From positions 5,111,001 through 5,175,000 of the forward strand of contig NZ_CP034783.1 in assembly GCF_006094435.1 (NCBI RefSeq): DNA of 64,000 nt, given 5' to 3'. The first letter of the stretch is position 1, and every line of letters starts with the position of its first letter. The notes beneath the pieces were generated by a model. That model was not told where the DNA came from, ran no database searches, and saw only the letters and a program-made list of their open reading frames with translations. Positions 8,206-16,881 of the stretch are shown in pieces. This DNA comes from Pseudomonas sp. MPC6 (lineage in GTDB: Bacteria > Pseudomonadota > Gammaproteobacteria > Pseudomonadales > Pseudomonadaceae). The translations under genes and the position numbers were made by a program.

Positions 8206-9411
8206 ATGAGCCCAGCCACCCAGTTGCCCCACGGTACCGCGACAATGACCCGAGGCATGGTCCTGCTGTTCGCCTTCTGCTGCGGCGCCATTGTGGCCAA
8301 CCTCTACTACGCCCAGCCGATCATCGATCTGATCGCTCCGGACGTCGGCCTGAGCAGCTCCATGGCCAGTTTCATCGTTTCGCTGACCCAGATCGGTTAC
8401 GCGTTGGGCATGCTGTTCCTGGTGCCGCTGGGTGACCTGCTCGAGAACCGCCGACTGATGATCATCACCAGTGTGGTGGCGATTGCCAGCCTCCTGGGCG
8501 CGGCGTTCACCGATCAGCCGAACGTGTTTTTGCTGATTTCACTGCTGGTGGGTTTCAGTTCGGTGTCGGTGCAGATCCTGATTCCGCTGGCCGCGCACCT
8601 GGCGCCGGAAGAGTCTCGCGGTCGGGTGGTCGGCGGGATCATGGGTGGTTTGCTGCTGGGGATTCTGCTGGCGCGTCCGGTGTCCAGCCTGGTGGCTGAC
8701 CATTTCGGCTGGCGGGCGATGTTTGTGATTGCAGCGGTATTGATGGCCGCGATCAGCATCGTGTTGGCGGTGACCATTCCCAAGCGCCAGCCTGATCACA
8801 GCGCTACTTATGGCCAGTTGCTGGGTTCGCTCTGGACCCTGCTGCGTAAAGAACCGGTACTGCGTCAGCGCGCGCTGTATCAGGGCTGCATGTTCGCGAC
8901 CTTCAGCCTGTTCTGGACCGCCGTGCCGCTGGAACTGGCGCGCAATCATGGCCTGTCGCAAACCCAGATCGCGATCTTCGCCCTGGTCGGGGCCATCGGC
9001 GCCATTGCCGCGCCCATCGCCGGTCGCCTGGCCGATGCCGGCCACACCCGCATCGCTTCGTTGCTGGCGCTGCTGTTCGCCAGCCTGAGCTTCCTGCCGG
9101 CCTTCATCCATCCGGTCTACAGCGTCATCGGCCTGGCGGTCACCGGTGTGGTTCTCGACTTTTGCGTGCAGATGAACATGGTGCTCGGTCAACGCGCGAT
9201 TTACGCCCTCGACGCCAAAAGCCGCAGTCGGTTGAATGCGCTGTACATGACCAGCATCTTCATCGGTGGCGCGTTTGGTTCGTCGGTGGCCAGTGCGGTG
9301 TATGAGCATGGCGGCTGGTTGTGGATCGTGATCGTCGGCAGTGCGTTTCCGTTGCTGGCGTTGTTGCGGTTTTTGAGTGTTTCAGAGAAACGTTCGCTCG
9401 CTAGCGCGTGA
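8206..9411 (+). CDS. MFS transporter (drug/metabolite exporter type)
   Basis: A 401-aa major facilitator with twelve predicted membrane helices. The start MSPATQ is followed by the first helix and the motif NLYYAQPIIDLIA, common in the YnfM/YgaY-like branch. The loop between helices 2 and 3 carries GDLLENRRLM, the MFS motif A. The central loop near residue 190 has PKRQPDHS. Proton-coupled export of a small molecule is the likely role; the substrate cannot be told. It stands alone, convergent with the phn operon beyond a PIN-domain remnant. Confidence 0.85.
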   Translation: MSPATQLPHGTATMTRGMVLLFAFCCGAIVANLYYAQPIIDLIAPDVGLSSSMASFIVSLTQIGYALGMLFLVPLGDLLENRRLMIITSVVAIASLLGAAFTDQPNVFLLISLLVGFSSVSVQILIPLAAHLAPEESRGRVVGGIMGGLLLGILLARPVSSLVADHFGWRAMFVIAAVLMAAISIVLAVTIPKRQPDHSATYGQLLGSLWTLLRKEPVLRQRALYQGCMFATFSLFWTAVPLELARNHGLSQTQIAIFALVGAIGAIAAPIAGRLADAGHTRIASLLALLFASLSFLPAFIHPVYSVIGLAVTGVVLDFCVQMNMVLGQRAIYALDAKSRSRLNALYMTSIFIGGAFGSSVASAVYEHGGWLWIVIVGSAFPLLALLRFLSVSEKRSLASA

Positions 9412-9497
9412 ACGTCAAAAAGCGTTGGTTTACGGCGGGTGATTGAAGCTCCCACCCAGCATGAGTCTTACCCTCATCGATTCCAATTACCTTACCC

Positions 9498-9848
9498 ATG
9501 GAGCGTGAGGTGCAGGCTACTGTTGAAGGCCAGCGCACCTTGGCTGCCTTCCTCACGACTCAAATCGAAACTCAGCACATCCAGATTTTTGACCAACAGA
9601 ACACTTTCAATCAGAAAGACTTCCCTCGTGAGGTACCAGGTCCTTTCGGTATCGAGGCTCAGCATCCTGACCAGTTCGTCGACAACCTCTTTGACCTGGA
9701 CCCGGCAGCAGTGATAGCGGCGGCCCAACGCCAACGGAAGCAGTTGAAGATGCCACCGATAGACGTCAACACCTATCTCGATCTTCTTTTGCGTCAGGGC
9801 CTGGTTCAGTCGAGTAAAGCATTGACTCTCTATGCGGCCATTCTCTGA
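9498..9848 (+). pseudogene. Remnant of a PIN-domain (VapC-like) protein
   Basis: The open frame encodes 116 aa. From about residue 36 it matches the C-terminal third of PIN-domain proteins: FNQKDFPREVPGPFGIEAQ, then HPDQFV, then a stretch like LDLDPAAVIAAAQRQR and a final LLRQGLVQSS. This is the part after the last acidic metal ligands. The N-terminal domain with the first conserved Asp and most of the active site is missing, and residues 1-35 do not resemble the family. No antitoxin gene is next to it. I read it as a 5'-truncated toxin gene, probably inactive. Confidence 0.65.
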
Positions 9849-9866
9849 CTGCTGCTCCCCAGGGCG

Positions 9867-10616
9867 CTAAACCTCACACCCATCGAATCCCACAGTGACA
9901 TTCCCTGGCAATTGGCCCCGATGCTCCAGCAACCACGCATCCAGCGCATGGCCGACATGGGTCAACACCGCCAACTCCGGTTGCAGCGCTTCAATGCACC
10001 GCAACGCCAGGTTCAGGTCGTTGTGGTTACGCGGCGCCTGGGGCTGTGGCGGTATCGAGCAGTCGAGAACCAAGACATCAAGGGGCGCCTGTTGCAGCCA
10101 GGTGGTGGTGGCCGGCGGCAAGCCTACGGTGTCGGTCAGGTAGGCGATGCGCCGTCCCTCGCCTTCCAGCAGGTAGCCGAGAGTTGGCCTGGAGTGTTGC
10201 AGCGGTAACGCCGTGACGCTGAGTGCGCCAAACCGGCGGGTATCGAAGGCTGCGAACGGCTGACTGAAGTCGAGAATGCCGGGGTGTTTGTAGAGGTCGG
10301 CCAGGCCTTCCGGGTCCACCGGCCCATGCACCGGAATGACCAGCCCCTGGCCCCAGCGCAAATGCAGCAGGCCCTGGGCGTGATCGGCATGGTAGTGGGT
10401 CTGGAAAATGCCGTTGAAGCTGCGCGGCGGGAAGCGTTCGGTCAGGTCCGGCAGGCCGCTGTCGATCAACCAGCGCTGATCGCCACATTCGATCAAGGCG
10501 CTGCAGGGGCGACGCCTGCGGCGTTCGTCCTTGCGCGCCAGGTCACAGGCTGCGCAGTCGCAGCCGTAGACCGGCACCTGTCGCGCATCACCGGTGCCGA
10601 GCAAGGTCAGGCGCAT
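9867..10616 (-). CDS. phnP: Phosphoribosyl 1,2-cyclic phosphate phosphodiesterase
   Basis: A 249-aa metallo-beta-lactamase-fold enzyme. It opens the cyclic phosphate of 5-phosphoribosyl 1,2-cyclic phosphate made by C-P lyase. The metal motif HYHADHAQG is near residue 77. The N-terminus carries YGCDCAACDLARKDERR, the PhnP structural zinc site. HSRPTLGYLLEG and CSIPPQ.. segments also fit. It is the last gene of the phn operon and overlaps phnN by 10 nt. Confidence 0.93.
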   Translation of the reverse strand: MRLTLLGTGDARQVPVYGCDCAACDLARKDERRRRRPCSALIECGDQRWLIDSGLPDLTERFPPRSFNGIFQTHYHADHAQGLLHLRWGQGLVIPVHGPVDPEGLADLYKHPGILDFSQPFAAFDTRRFGALSVTALPLQHSRPTLGYLLEGEGRRIAYLTDTVGLPPATTTWLQQAPLDVLVLDCSIPPQPQAPRNHNDLNLALRCIEALQPELAVLTHVGHALDAWLLEHRGQLPGNVTVGFDGCEV

Positions 10617-11179
10617 TCGGATTGTCCGTCGACGCAGGCCAGCAAACGTTCGACCGTGTGCTTCAGCGGCCCGGAGTTGTCGAGCACATGCACTGCCGGA
10701 TCGTGCCCGGCGAGCACGCGCTCGCTGAAGCGGGCATTGCGCGCCAGCCGCGCCTCGATCTCGGTGACCGACTCCCGCCCCCGTGCCAGCAGGCGCTGGC
10801 GCAAAACGGCTTGATCCACGGTCAGCAACAGCACGAGCAGGTTTGGATAACGCCGGCGCGTAGCTGGCAAATGGCCGCGGGAGCCATTGACCAGGACGTC
10901 CTGCCCCGCCGCCAGCCAGTCGTCGATTTCCCGCGGGATGCCATAGGCCAGGCCATTGGCGTGCCAGCTCAGGGCAAACGCGCCCTGCGCCTCCATGTCG
11001 GCGAACTGTTGCGCAGTGACACCTTGCGCCGCCTCCCCTACCGCTTCCGCCGAGCGGGTGATGACCCGCCGCACCATGCGACAGCCGCGATCGGCCAACG
11101 GCACCCGTGCCGCCTCCAGCAGGCTGTCCTTGCCTGAACCGGAAGGTCCGATGAGATAGATCAACCTGCCCGCCATCAA
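10607..11179 (-). CDS. phnN: Ribose 1,5-bisphosphate phosphokinase
   Basis: A 190-aa P-loop kinase of the guanylate-kinase-like fold. The Walker A motif is LIGPSGSGKDSLL at the N-terminus. It makes PRPP from ribose 1,5-bisphosphate and so returns the ribose of the C-P lyase pathway to nucleotide synthesis. Other family landmarks are RVITR near residue 40, ALSWHANGLAYGIP near 75 and VNGSRGHLP near 98. It overlaps phnM by 4 nt at its start and phnP by 10 nt at its end. Confidence 0.93.
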   Translation of the reverse strand: MMAGRLIYLIGPSGSGKDSLLEAARVPLADRGCRMVRRVITRSAEAVGEAAQGVTAQQFADMEAQGAFALSWHANGLAYGIPREIDDWLAAGQDVLVNGSRGHLPATRRRYPNLLVLLLTVDQAVLRQRLLARGRESVTEIEARLARNARFSERVLAGHDPAVHVLDNSGPLKHTVERLLACVDGQSECA

Positions 11180-12321
11180 AACACCCTCTTCGCCTGTCGC
11201 CAGACTTGTTGTACGACCGGCAATCCGTCCTGGCTTCGGGCCTGCACCAGGTCCGCGCGCAAGCCCGGTGCCAGTTCGCCGCGATCGTTCAAACCTGCCG
11301 CCCTGGCCGGGGCCTGGGTGACCATGCGCACCGCCTGCGCCAGGTCGCAGTTATTGTCCTGGGCCGCCAGCAAAAACGCGGCCTGCAGCAGACTGGCCGG
11401 GTAGTAGTCACTGGACAGGATATCCAGCAGCCCCGCAGCCGCCAGGTCTGCCGCGGCGACGTTACCCGAGTGGGAACCGCCGCGCACGATGTTCGGTGCG
11501 CCCATCAACACCTTCATCCCCCGTTGTTGGCTGCCCTGCGCGGCCTCGACGGTGGTCGGGAACTCGGCGATGGTCATGCCGTAGCGCGCCGACTCTTCGA
11601 CATGCGCCAGGGTCGCATCGTCATGGCTGGCCACCGAGAGGCCAAGCGCCAGGCAATGTTCCACAATCGCCGCGCGATAGCGGGTGCTGTACTGACGTGA
11701 GTTGGCCATCTGCAACTCGATGAATTCATCCATTTGCAGGGTCGTCAGGTGGTACTTGCCCATGTAGTACTCACGGTACTTGGATTCCTGCACAAACTGG
11801 CGCTGACCCGGCGAGTGGTCCATCACCGACACCAATTGCACCAGGGGATGTTGCACCAGGTCGCGGAACACACTCAGGGTGTCGGGGTGACACAGTTCGC
11901 ATCGCAGGTGCAAACGGTGTTCGGCGCGGGTCAGCCCGGCGCGGGACGCGCTGGAGATCGCTTCGAGCATCGCCGGCAATTTCTGCATGCGATTGCCCTT
12001 GGGGTTCACATCGCCGATGGACACGGCGTCGAACACCGTGGTGATGCCGGCCGCGATGATCTGCGCATCGTGGCTGAGCACCGCCGAGGTCGACGGCCAG
12101 TCGACGCCGGGGCGCGGGGTCATGTGCCTTTCCAGGTTGTCGGTATGCAGCTCGACCAGCCCCGGCAACAGGAAATCGCCGCTCAGGTCCTGGGCCTGGG
12201 ACAACCGGCTCGGGCCTTCGGCGATGTCGGCAATCATGCCGTCACGCAGCATCAGGGTGCCGAGGAACACCCGGTCAGCGGTGACCAGGCGGGCATTGCT
12301 GAGGATCTGTTCAACGGGCAT
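11176..12321 (-). CDS. phnM: Alpha-D-ribose 1-methylphosphonate 5-triphosphate diphosphatase
   Basis: A 381-aa amidohydrolase-family enzyme that removes diphosphate from the triphosphate intermediate of phosphonate breakdown. Metal-site landmarks are GLVELHTDNLERHMTPRP near residue 55, RAEHRLHLRCEL near 140, SHDDAT near 235 and NIVRGGSHSGN near 285. I start at 12321 (MPVEQILSNARL): AGGA lies 8 nt upstream and the protein then aligns with known PhnM N-termini; an ATG at 12336 is also in frame. It overlaps phnL by 11 nt. Confidence 0.95.
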   Translation of the reverse strand: MPVEQILSNARLVTADRVFLGTLMLRDGMIADIAEGPSRLSQAQDLSGDFLLPGLVELHTDNLERHMTPRPGVDWPSTSAVLSHDAQIIAAGITTVFDAVSIGDVNPKGNRMQKLPAMLEAISSASRAGLTRAEHRLHLRCELCHPDTLSVFRDLVQHPLVQLVSVMDHSPGQRQFVQESKYREYYMGKYHLTTLQMDEFIELQMANSRQYSTRYRAAIVEHCLALGLSVASHDDATLAHVEESARYGMTIAEFPTTVEAAQGSQQRGMKVLMGAPNIVRGGSHSGNVAAADLAAAGLLDILSSDYYPASLLQAAFLLAAQDNNCDLAQAVRMVTQAPARAAGLNDRGELAPGLRADLVQARSQDGLPVVQQVWRQAKRVF

Positions 12322-13030
12322 CGGCGTATTCCTCATGGTTGACGGCGGCTGGGGTCATGTCGAGATGGCGATCGGCAACCGCTTCGCGGGCGGTGCGGTC
12401 GTGGAAGATGCCGATCAACGCGGCGCCTGCCGCCTTGGCCTCGTTCATCAGCTCCAGCACCACCTGGCGATTGGTGTCGTCCAGGGACGCGGTCGGTTCG
12501 TCGAGCAGCATCACCGGCCAGGCCACCATGAAGCCGCGGGCGATGTTGACCCGTTGCTGTTCGCCCCCGGAGAAGGTGCCGGGGGCCAATTGCCAAAGGC
12601 GTTGCGGGATATTCAAACGGCTGAGCAACAGCTCGGCGCGCGATTGCGCCCGGTGTGTTGACCAGCCGCGGGCCAACGCCGGTTCCATCACCACGTCCAG
12701 GCAGGCCACCCGTGGAATCACCCGCAGGAATTGACTGACATAGCCCAGGGTTCGCTGGCGCACCTGGAGAATGTCCCGCGGCTCGGCGCCCACCAGCTCC
12801 AGCCAGTCACCGTCGTGCTGCACGCGAATGCTGCCGCCGGCCGGCAGGTAATTGCCATACAGGGTGCGCAACAAGGTGCTTTTACCGGCGCCGGACTGGC
12901 CATGCAGCACCAGGCATTCACCGCCCGCCACGCTGAAATCCACCCCGCGCAGCACGTTCAGGACCACCCCGTGCTGTTGATGCAAAGTGAAGGTTTTCGA
13001 GAGGTCACGGACTTCGATCAAGGTATTCAT
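12311..13030 (-). CDS. phnL: C-P lyase ABC-type subunit PhnL
   Basis: A 239-aa ATPase of the ABC superfamily. The Walker A is LHGQSGAGKSTLLRTL, the signature is FSGGEQQRVNIARGF and the Walker B is VMLLDEPTAS. PhnL binds the C-P lyase core rather than a membrane transporter. I place the start at MNTLIEVRDLSKTF (13030); an upstream in-frame ATG at 13063 overlaps phnK and adds residues without family match. Confidence 0.93.
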   Translation of the reverse strand: MNTLIEVRDLSKTFTLHQQHGVVLNVLRGVDFSVAGGECLVLHGQSGAGKSTLLRTLYGNYLPAGGSIRVQHDGDWLELVGAEPRDILQVRQRTLGYVSQFLRVIPRVACLDVVMEPALARGWSTHRAQSRAELLLSRLNIPQRLWQLAPGTFSGGEQQRVNIARGFMVAWPVMLLDEPTASLDDTNRQVVLELMNEAKAAGAALIGIFHDRTAREAVADRHLDMTPAAVNHEEYADAR

Positions 13031-13059
13031 CGCTCGATTTTCCACAGAGGGGCGGGGCT

Positions 13060-13869
13060 TCACGGCTGCAACACCGAGGACACCAGCAGTTGCGAGTAAG
13101 GGTGTTGCGGATCGTCGAGGATCTGGTCGGTCAGGCCGGTTTCCACCACCCGCGAGCGCCGCATCACCATCAGCCGGTCCGCCAGCAGACGCGCCACGGC
13201 CAGGTCGTGGGTGACGATGACCACCGCCAGGTCCAGTTCCCGCACCAACCCGCGCAGCAGGTCGAGCAAACGCGCCTGCACTGACACGTCGAGTCCGCCT
13301 GTCGGTTCGTCCATGAACACCAGGCGCGGGCTCGACACCAGGTTGCGGGCGATTTGCAGGCGCTGCTGCATGCCGCCGGAGAAAGTCCGGGGCAGGTCGT
13401 CGATGCGCAGCGGGTCGATTTCCACCTGGCTCAGCCAGTCGATCCCGGCGCCGCGCAATTGCTGGTAATTGCGCACGCCCTGGGCCATCAGGCGTTCACC
13501 GATGTTGGCACCGGCGGAAACGCCCATGCGCAAGCCGTCGCGCGGGTTCTGTTCGACAAAGCCCCATTCGGTGCGCAGCAACGTTCGGCGCTCGGCTTCG
13601 CTGGCGCTGTACAGATCGAGCCATTGCCCCTGTTTGTCGCGGTAGCCGATGCTGCCGCGCTGGGGCGGCAGGCGGCCGCTGAGCAACGAGAGCAAGGTCG
13701 ACTTGCCCGAACCGGACTCGCCGACAATCCCCAGTACTTCGCCTGGGTACAAGTCGAAGCTGACGTCCTGACAGCCCTTCTCCAGGCCGTACAACAACGA
13801 CAGTTCGCGTACCCGCAGCAAAGGCTCGGCGGTGACGGTGGACAGTGGGTTTTTCAGCGCCTGGTTCAT
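13060..13869 (-). CDS. phnK: C-P lyase ABC-type subunit PhnK
   Basis: A 269-aa ABC ATPase with [17 protein letters not shown], the signature TFSGGMQQRLQIARNL and LVFMDEPTGGLDVS. PhnK docks on the PhnGHIJ core and is needed for the reaction in vivo. The C-terminal part has VVIVTHDLAVARLLADR. Its ATG overlaps the phnJ stop by 4 nt. Confidence 0.94.
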   Translation of the reverse strand: MNQALKNPLSTVTAEPLLRVRELSLLYGLEKGCQDVSFDLYPGEVLGIVGESGSGKSTLLSLLSGRLPPQRGSIGYRDKQGQWLDLYSASEAERRTLLRTEWGFVEQNPRDGLRMGVSAGANIGERLMAQGVRNYQQLRGAGIDWLSQVEIDPLRIDDLPRTFSGGMQQRLQIARNLVSSPRLVFMDEPTGGLDVSVQARLLDLLRGLVRELDLAVVIVTHDLAVARLLADRLMVMRRSRVVETGLTDQILDDPQHPYSQLLVSSVLQP

Positions 13870-14753
13870 TGGCCCTGCTCCTGCTGGCTGACGCGCTGGG
13901 CGCAGTAATAGGTGTCGGAACAGACGAAGCGCTGGGTCCCGGCGTCGTCGATGATCAGCTCATCGAGGAACGAATCATGGCTGGCGCAAATGGCACAGCA
14001 CTGGTCCCACTTCTGCACTTCGAAGGGGTGATCCTCGAAGTCGAGACTGGTGACCCGGGTGTACGGCGGCACCGCGTACAAGCGTTTCTCCCGGCCGGCG
14101 CCGAACAACATCAGTGCCGGGCTCATGTCGAGCTTGGGGTTGTCGAATTTGGGGATTGGCGAGGGGTCCATCACGTAGCGTTCGTCGACCATCACCGGGT
14201 AGGCGTACGCGGTGGCGATGTGGCCGAAGGTGGCGATGTCCTCGTAGAGTTTGACGTGCATCACCCCGTAATCATTGAGCGCGTGCATGGTCCGGGTCTC
14301 GGTTTCCGAGGGTTCGATAAAGCGCAACGGCTCGGGGATCGGCACCTGGTAGACCATGATCTGCTCGGCGTGCAGCGGGGTTTCCGGGATGCGGTGGCGG
14401 GTCTGGATCACCGTGGCGTCCGGGGTGTTTTCAGTGGTGGCGACGCCAGCGGTGCGGGCGAAGAAGCGGCGGATCGACACCGCGTTGGTGGTGTCGTCCG
14501 CGCCCTGGTCGATAACCTTGAGCACGTCGTCGGCACCGAGAATGGCCGCGGTCAATTGCATGCCGCCGGTGCCCCAACCGTATGGCAGCGGCATCTCGCG
14601 CCCGCCGAACGGCACCTGGTAACCGGGGACGGCCACCGCCTTGAGCAAGGCGCGTCGGATCATGCGTTTGGTCTGCTCATCGAGGTAGGCGAAGTTGTAC
14701 GCCGCATCGCGCACAGGCGCCCGGTCCTTCATCGGGTTGCTCAGGTCATTCAT
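13866..14753 (-). CDS. phnJ: C-P lyase catalytic subunit (radical SAM-type) PhnJ
   Basis: A 295-aa subunit that cleaves the carbon-phosphorus bond with an Fe-S cluster and S-adenosylmethionine. Four cysteines near the C-terminus, C253, C256, C278 and C284, have exactly the Cx2Cx21Cx5C spacing known for E. coli PhnJ; C252 is an extra neighbour. Other conserved parts are PYGWGTGGMQLT near residue 58 and FFARTAGVATTE near 98. It overlaps phnI by 8 nt. All catalytic landmarks are present, so the enzyme should be active. Confidence 0.96.
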   Translation of the reverse strand: MNDLSNPMKDRAPVRDAAYNFAYLDEQTKRMIRRALLKAVAVPGYQVPFGGREMPLPYGWGTGGMQLTAAILGADDVLKVIDQGADDTTNAVSIRRFFARTAGVATTENTPDATVIQTRHRIPETPLHAEQIMVYQVPIPEPLRFIEPSETETRTMHALNDYGVMHVKLYEDIATFGHIATAYAYPVMVDERYVMDPSPIPKFDNPKLDMSPALMLFGAGREKRLYAVPPYTRVTSLDFEDHPFEVQKWDQCCAICASHDSFLDELIIDDAGTQRFVCSDTYYCAQRVSQQEQGQ

Positions 14754-15822
14754 GGCTGTGGCCCTCGGCCGGTTTGCGCAGTTTGCGGATCAGCTCCAGC
14801 TCGGCCTGGAAGTCCACGTAGTGCGGTAATTTGAGGTGCGAGACAAAACCGGCGGCCTCGACGTTGTCGCAGTGCATCAGCACGAACTCCTCCTGTTGCG
14901 CCGGGGACAGGATCTCTTCGTTGTACTCCCCGGCCCGCAGCGCACGGTCGACCAGCGCCATGCCCATGGCCTTGCGCTCGGCGTGGCCGAAGGCCAGGCC
15001 ATAACCGCGGGTGAACTGCGCCAGCTCGGTGGCGGAGCCGACGAACTGGTTGACCATTTCGCACTCGGTGACTTCGATGCTGCCCAGGCAGACGGGAAAA
15101 CCCAGCTCTTCGGGGTCGATCCACACCTCGACCTCGCCGATGCGAATCTCCCCGGCGAACGGATGATTGCGGCCATATCCGCGCTGGGTGGAATAACCCA
15201 GCGCCAGCAGAAACCCTTCATCGCCACGGGCCAGGGCCTGCAAGCGCTGGGCGCGGCTGGCGGGCAGTTCCAGCGGGTCGCGGGTGATGTCCGCGACGCT
15301 GTCGCTGTTGTCGGCCTCGTTCTTGATCAGGCCTTCCTTGGCCAGTAAACCGAGCACCCGTGGGCAGGGTTCAAGACGCGCATCCGCAGTGACGGCCGGC
15401 CCCGGGTATTCGCCTTCGGCAAGCAACGCAAAGTCCAGCAGACGATGGGTGTAATCGAAAGTCGGCCCCAGCAACTGCCCGCCCGGCACGTCCTTGAAGG
15501 TGGCCGACAAACGTCGACTGAGCTGCATGTTTGAGGTGTCGATCGGCAGGCTCGGGCTGAAACGCGGCAACGTAGTGCGATAGGCCCGCAGCAGGAAGAT
15601 CGCCTCGACCAGATCCCCCGCCGCTTGCTTGATCGCCAGTGCGGCCAGTTCCTCGTCGTACAGCGAGCCTTCGCTCATCACCCGGGCCACGGCCAGCGGC
15701 AGTTGCTGGCGGATCTGCTCGACGCCGAGTTCAGTGACTGCAGGATCGCCCCGACGTTTTTTGGCCAGCAGACGGTGGGCGTTGTCGATGGCCTGTTCGC
15801 CACCCTTGACGGCTACATACAT
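14746..15822 (-). CDS. phnI: C-P lyase core subunit PhnI
   Basis: A 358-aa protein that, with PhnG, PhnH and PhnL, attaches methylphosphonate to the ribose of ATP in place of adenine. It begins MYVAVKGGEQAIDNAHRL and holds GYSTQRGYGRNHPFAGEIR and FTRGYGLAFGHAERKAM, well-kept PhnI segments. Length is normal. The first base of its ATG is shared with the stop of phnH. Confidence 0.95.
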   Translation of the reverse strand: MYVAVKGGEQAIDNAHRLLAKKRRGDPAVTELGVEQIRQQLPLAVARVMSEGSLYDEELAALAIKQAAGDLVEAIFLLRAYRTTLPRFSPSLPIDTSNMQLSRRLSATFKDVPGGQLLGPTFDYTHRLLDFALLAEGEYPGPAVTADARLEPCPRVLGLLAKEGLIKNEADNSDSVADITRDPLELPASRAQRLQALARGDEGFLLALGYSTQRGYGRNHPFAGEIRIGEVEVWIDPEELGFPVCLGSIEVTECEMVNQFVGSATELAQFTRGYGLAFGHAERKAMGMALVDRALRAGEYNEEILSPAQQEEFVLMHCDNVEAAGFVSHLKLPHYVDFQAELELIRKLRKPAEGHSHE

Positions 15823-16421
15823 CAGACAGGCTCCTGGGTGGTGTGGATGACCCGCGTGCTGCGCGGCAGGCCGATAACGTCGTGACCGGCGCTGAAAAAC
15901 AGGTCCAGTCCCCGGGGAAATTCGTTGCGCCGTTCACGTTCACGCCAGAAGCCATCGGCCACGGGCAGCGCCACGCCGTGCTCGTGCTCGATCCCCGGTC
16001 CGCGCCAGCCCAGCCCTGCCCCGCCGTCCAGGCTCGGCAGCTGAACCAGCAAAGTGCAGGACTGATCCGGGTAGCGATCGTTGCCATGGTCGAAGTCGCT
16101 GAGATCGAGCAGGTCCTCGGCCGCGAGCACGGCAAACCGCGCATCTTCGCGGCGTGGGGTCAGCGGGCAACCACAGTGAAAGGCCAGGTTGGCGCGGATC
16201 GTCGGCGTGTCGAAGGACGGTGCCAGCCACAGCGGCGTGTCGGCATCCAGCAAGGCCAGGCACAACCCGTAGGTCGCCGGCGCCAACCCTTCAAGGCGTG
16301 GGGAGGCGTGCAGGGTCTGGATCGATCCGGGCCCGGCCAGCGCCTTGAGCGCGGCGCGAAAACCGCGCTGGGCATCCAGCACCGGGTCGTTGAACGCCGG
16401 TTGCAACAACGGTGCGCTCAT
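15822..16421 (-). CDS. phnH: C-P lyase core subunit PhnH
   Basis: A 199-aa member of the PhnGHIJ core. It begins MSAPLLQPAFNDPVLDAQRG, followed by FRAALKALAGPGS, and shows LALLDADTPLWLAP and PRGLDLFFSAGHDVIGLPRS, both typical. It shares a base with phnG at its start and with phnI at its end, a tight coupling that fits fixed subunit ratios. Confidence 0.94.
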   Translation of the reverse strand: MSAPLLQPAFNDPVLDAQRGFRAALKALAGPGSIQTLHASPRLEGLAPATYGLCLALLDADTPLWLAPSFDTPTIRANLAFHCGCPLTPRREDARFAVLAAEDLLDLSDFDHGNDRYPDQSCTLLVQLPSLDGGAGLGWRGPGIEHEHGVALPVADGFWRERERRNEFPRGLDLFFSAGHDVIGLPRSTRVIHTTQEPV

Positions 16422-16867
16422 CAGTTTTCTCCTCGCACGAGGGTGAAGAATTCGACTTTGGTGGCGGCGGTTTCCGCCTCTTTTTGCGCCCGGCGTTGTG
16501 CCTGGGCGCTGGCCAGCGGCGTGATCACTTCTTCAAGCCAACGACGCTGTTGCGTGCCCTGCAAATGAGCGTCGGCCAGGGCCGCCAACTCGGCGTGGAC
16601 CTTGTCGCGGCCCGCCAGGTAGCTGTAACCGGTACGCCCATCGGCCAGGCGCACGACGCAGCGGGTCACGCTCATTTCGCCGACGTTGAAGGGCGCACCG
16701 TTGCCGCCCATGCGGCCACGGACCAGGGTCATGCCGATTTCCGGGGCGCGGATCAGTTGGTATTCAATGTCGCGCAGCGCGGCCTCAAACGGCTGCAATT
16801 CGCCGCGACGGGCGCGGGCCAGCACGCCGATCCAGTGCTGCCGCGCAGCGTAAGGAACAGGGTTCAT
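16421..16867 (-). CDS. phnG: C-P lyase core subunit PhnG
   Basis: A 148-aa core subunit. RHWIGVLARA-like start (MNPVPYAARQHWIGVL), GMTLVRGRMGGNGAPFNVGE near residue 45 and a long helical C-terminus fit PhnG. I use the ATG at 16867 because GGAGA lies about 8 nt upstream. An ATG at 16882, overlapping the phnF stop as TGATG, would add five residues. Confidence 0.93.
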   Translation of the reverse strand: MNPVPYAARQHWIGVLARARRGELQPFEAALRDIEYQLIRAPEIGMTLVRGRMGGNGAPFNVGEMSVTRCVVRLADGRTGYSYLAGRDKVHAELAALADAHLQGTQQRRWLEEVITPLASAQAQRRAQKEAETAATKVEFFTLVRGEN

Positions 16868-16881
16868 GGTTGAGTTCTCCA

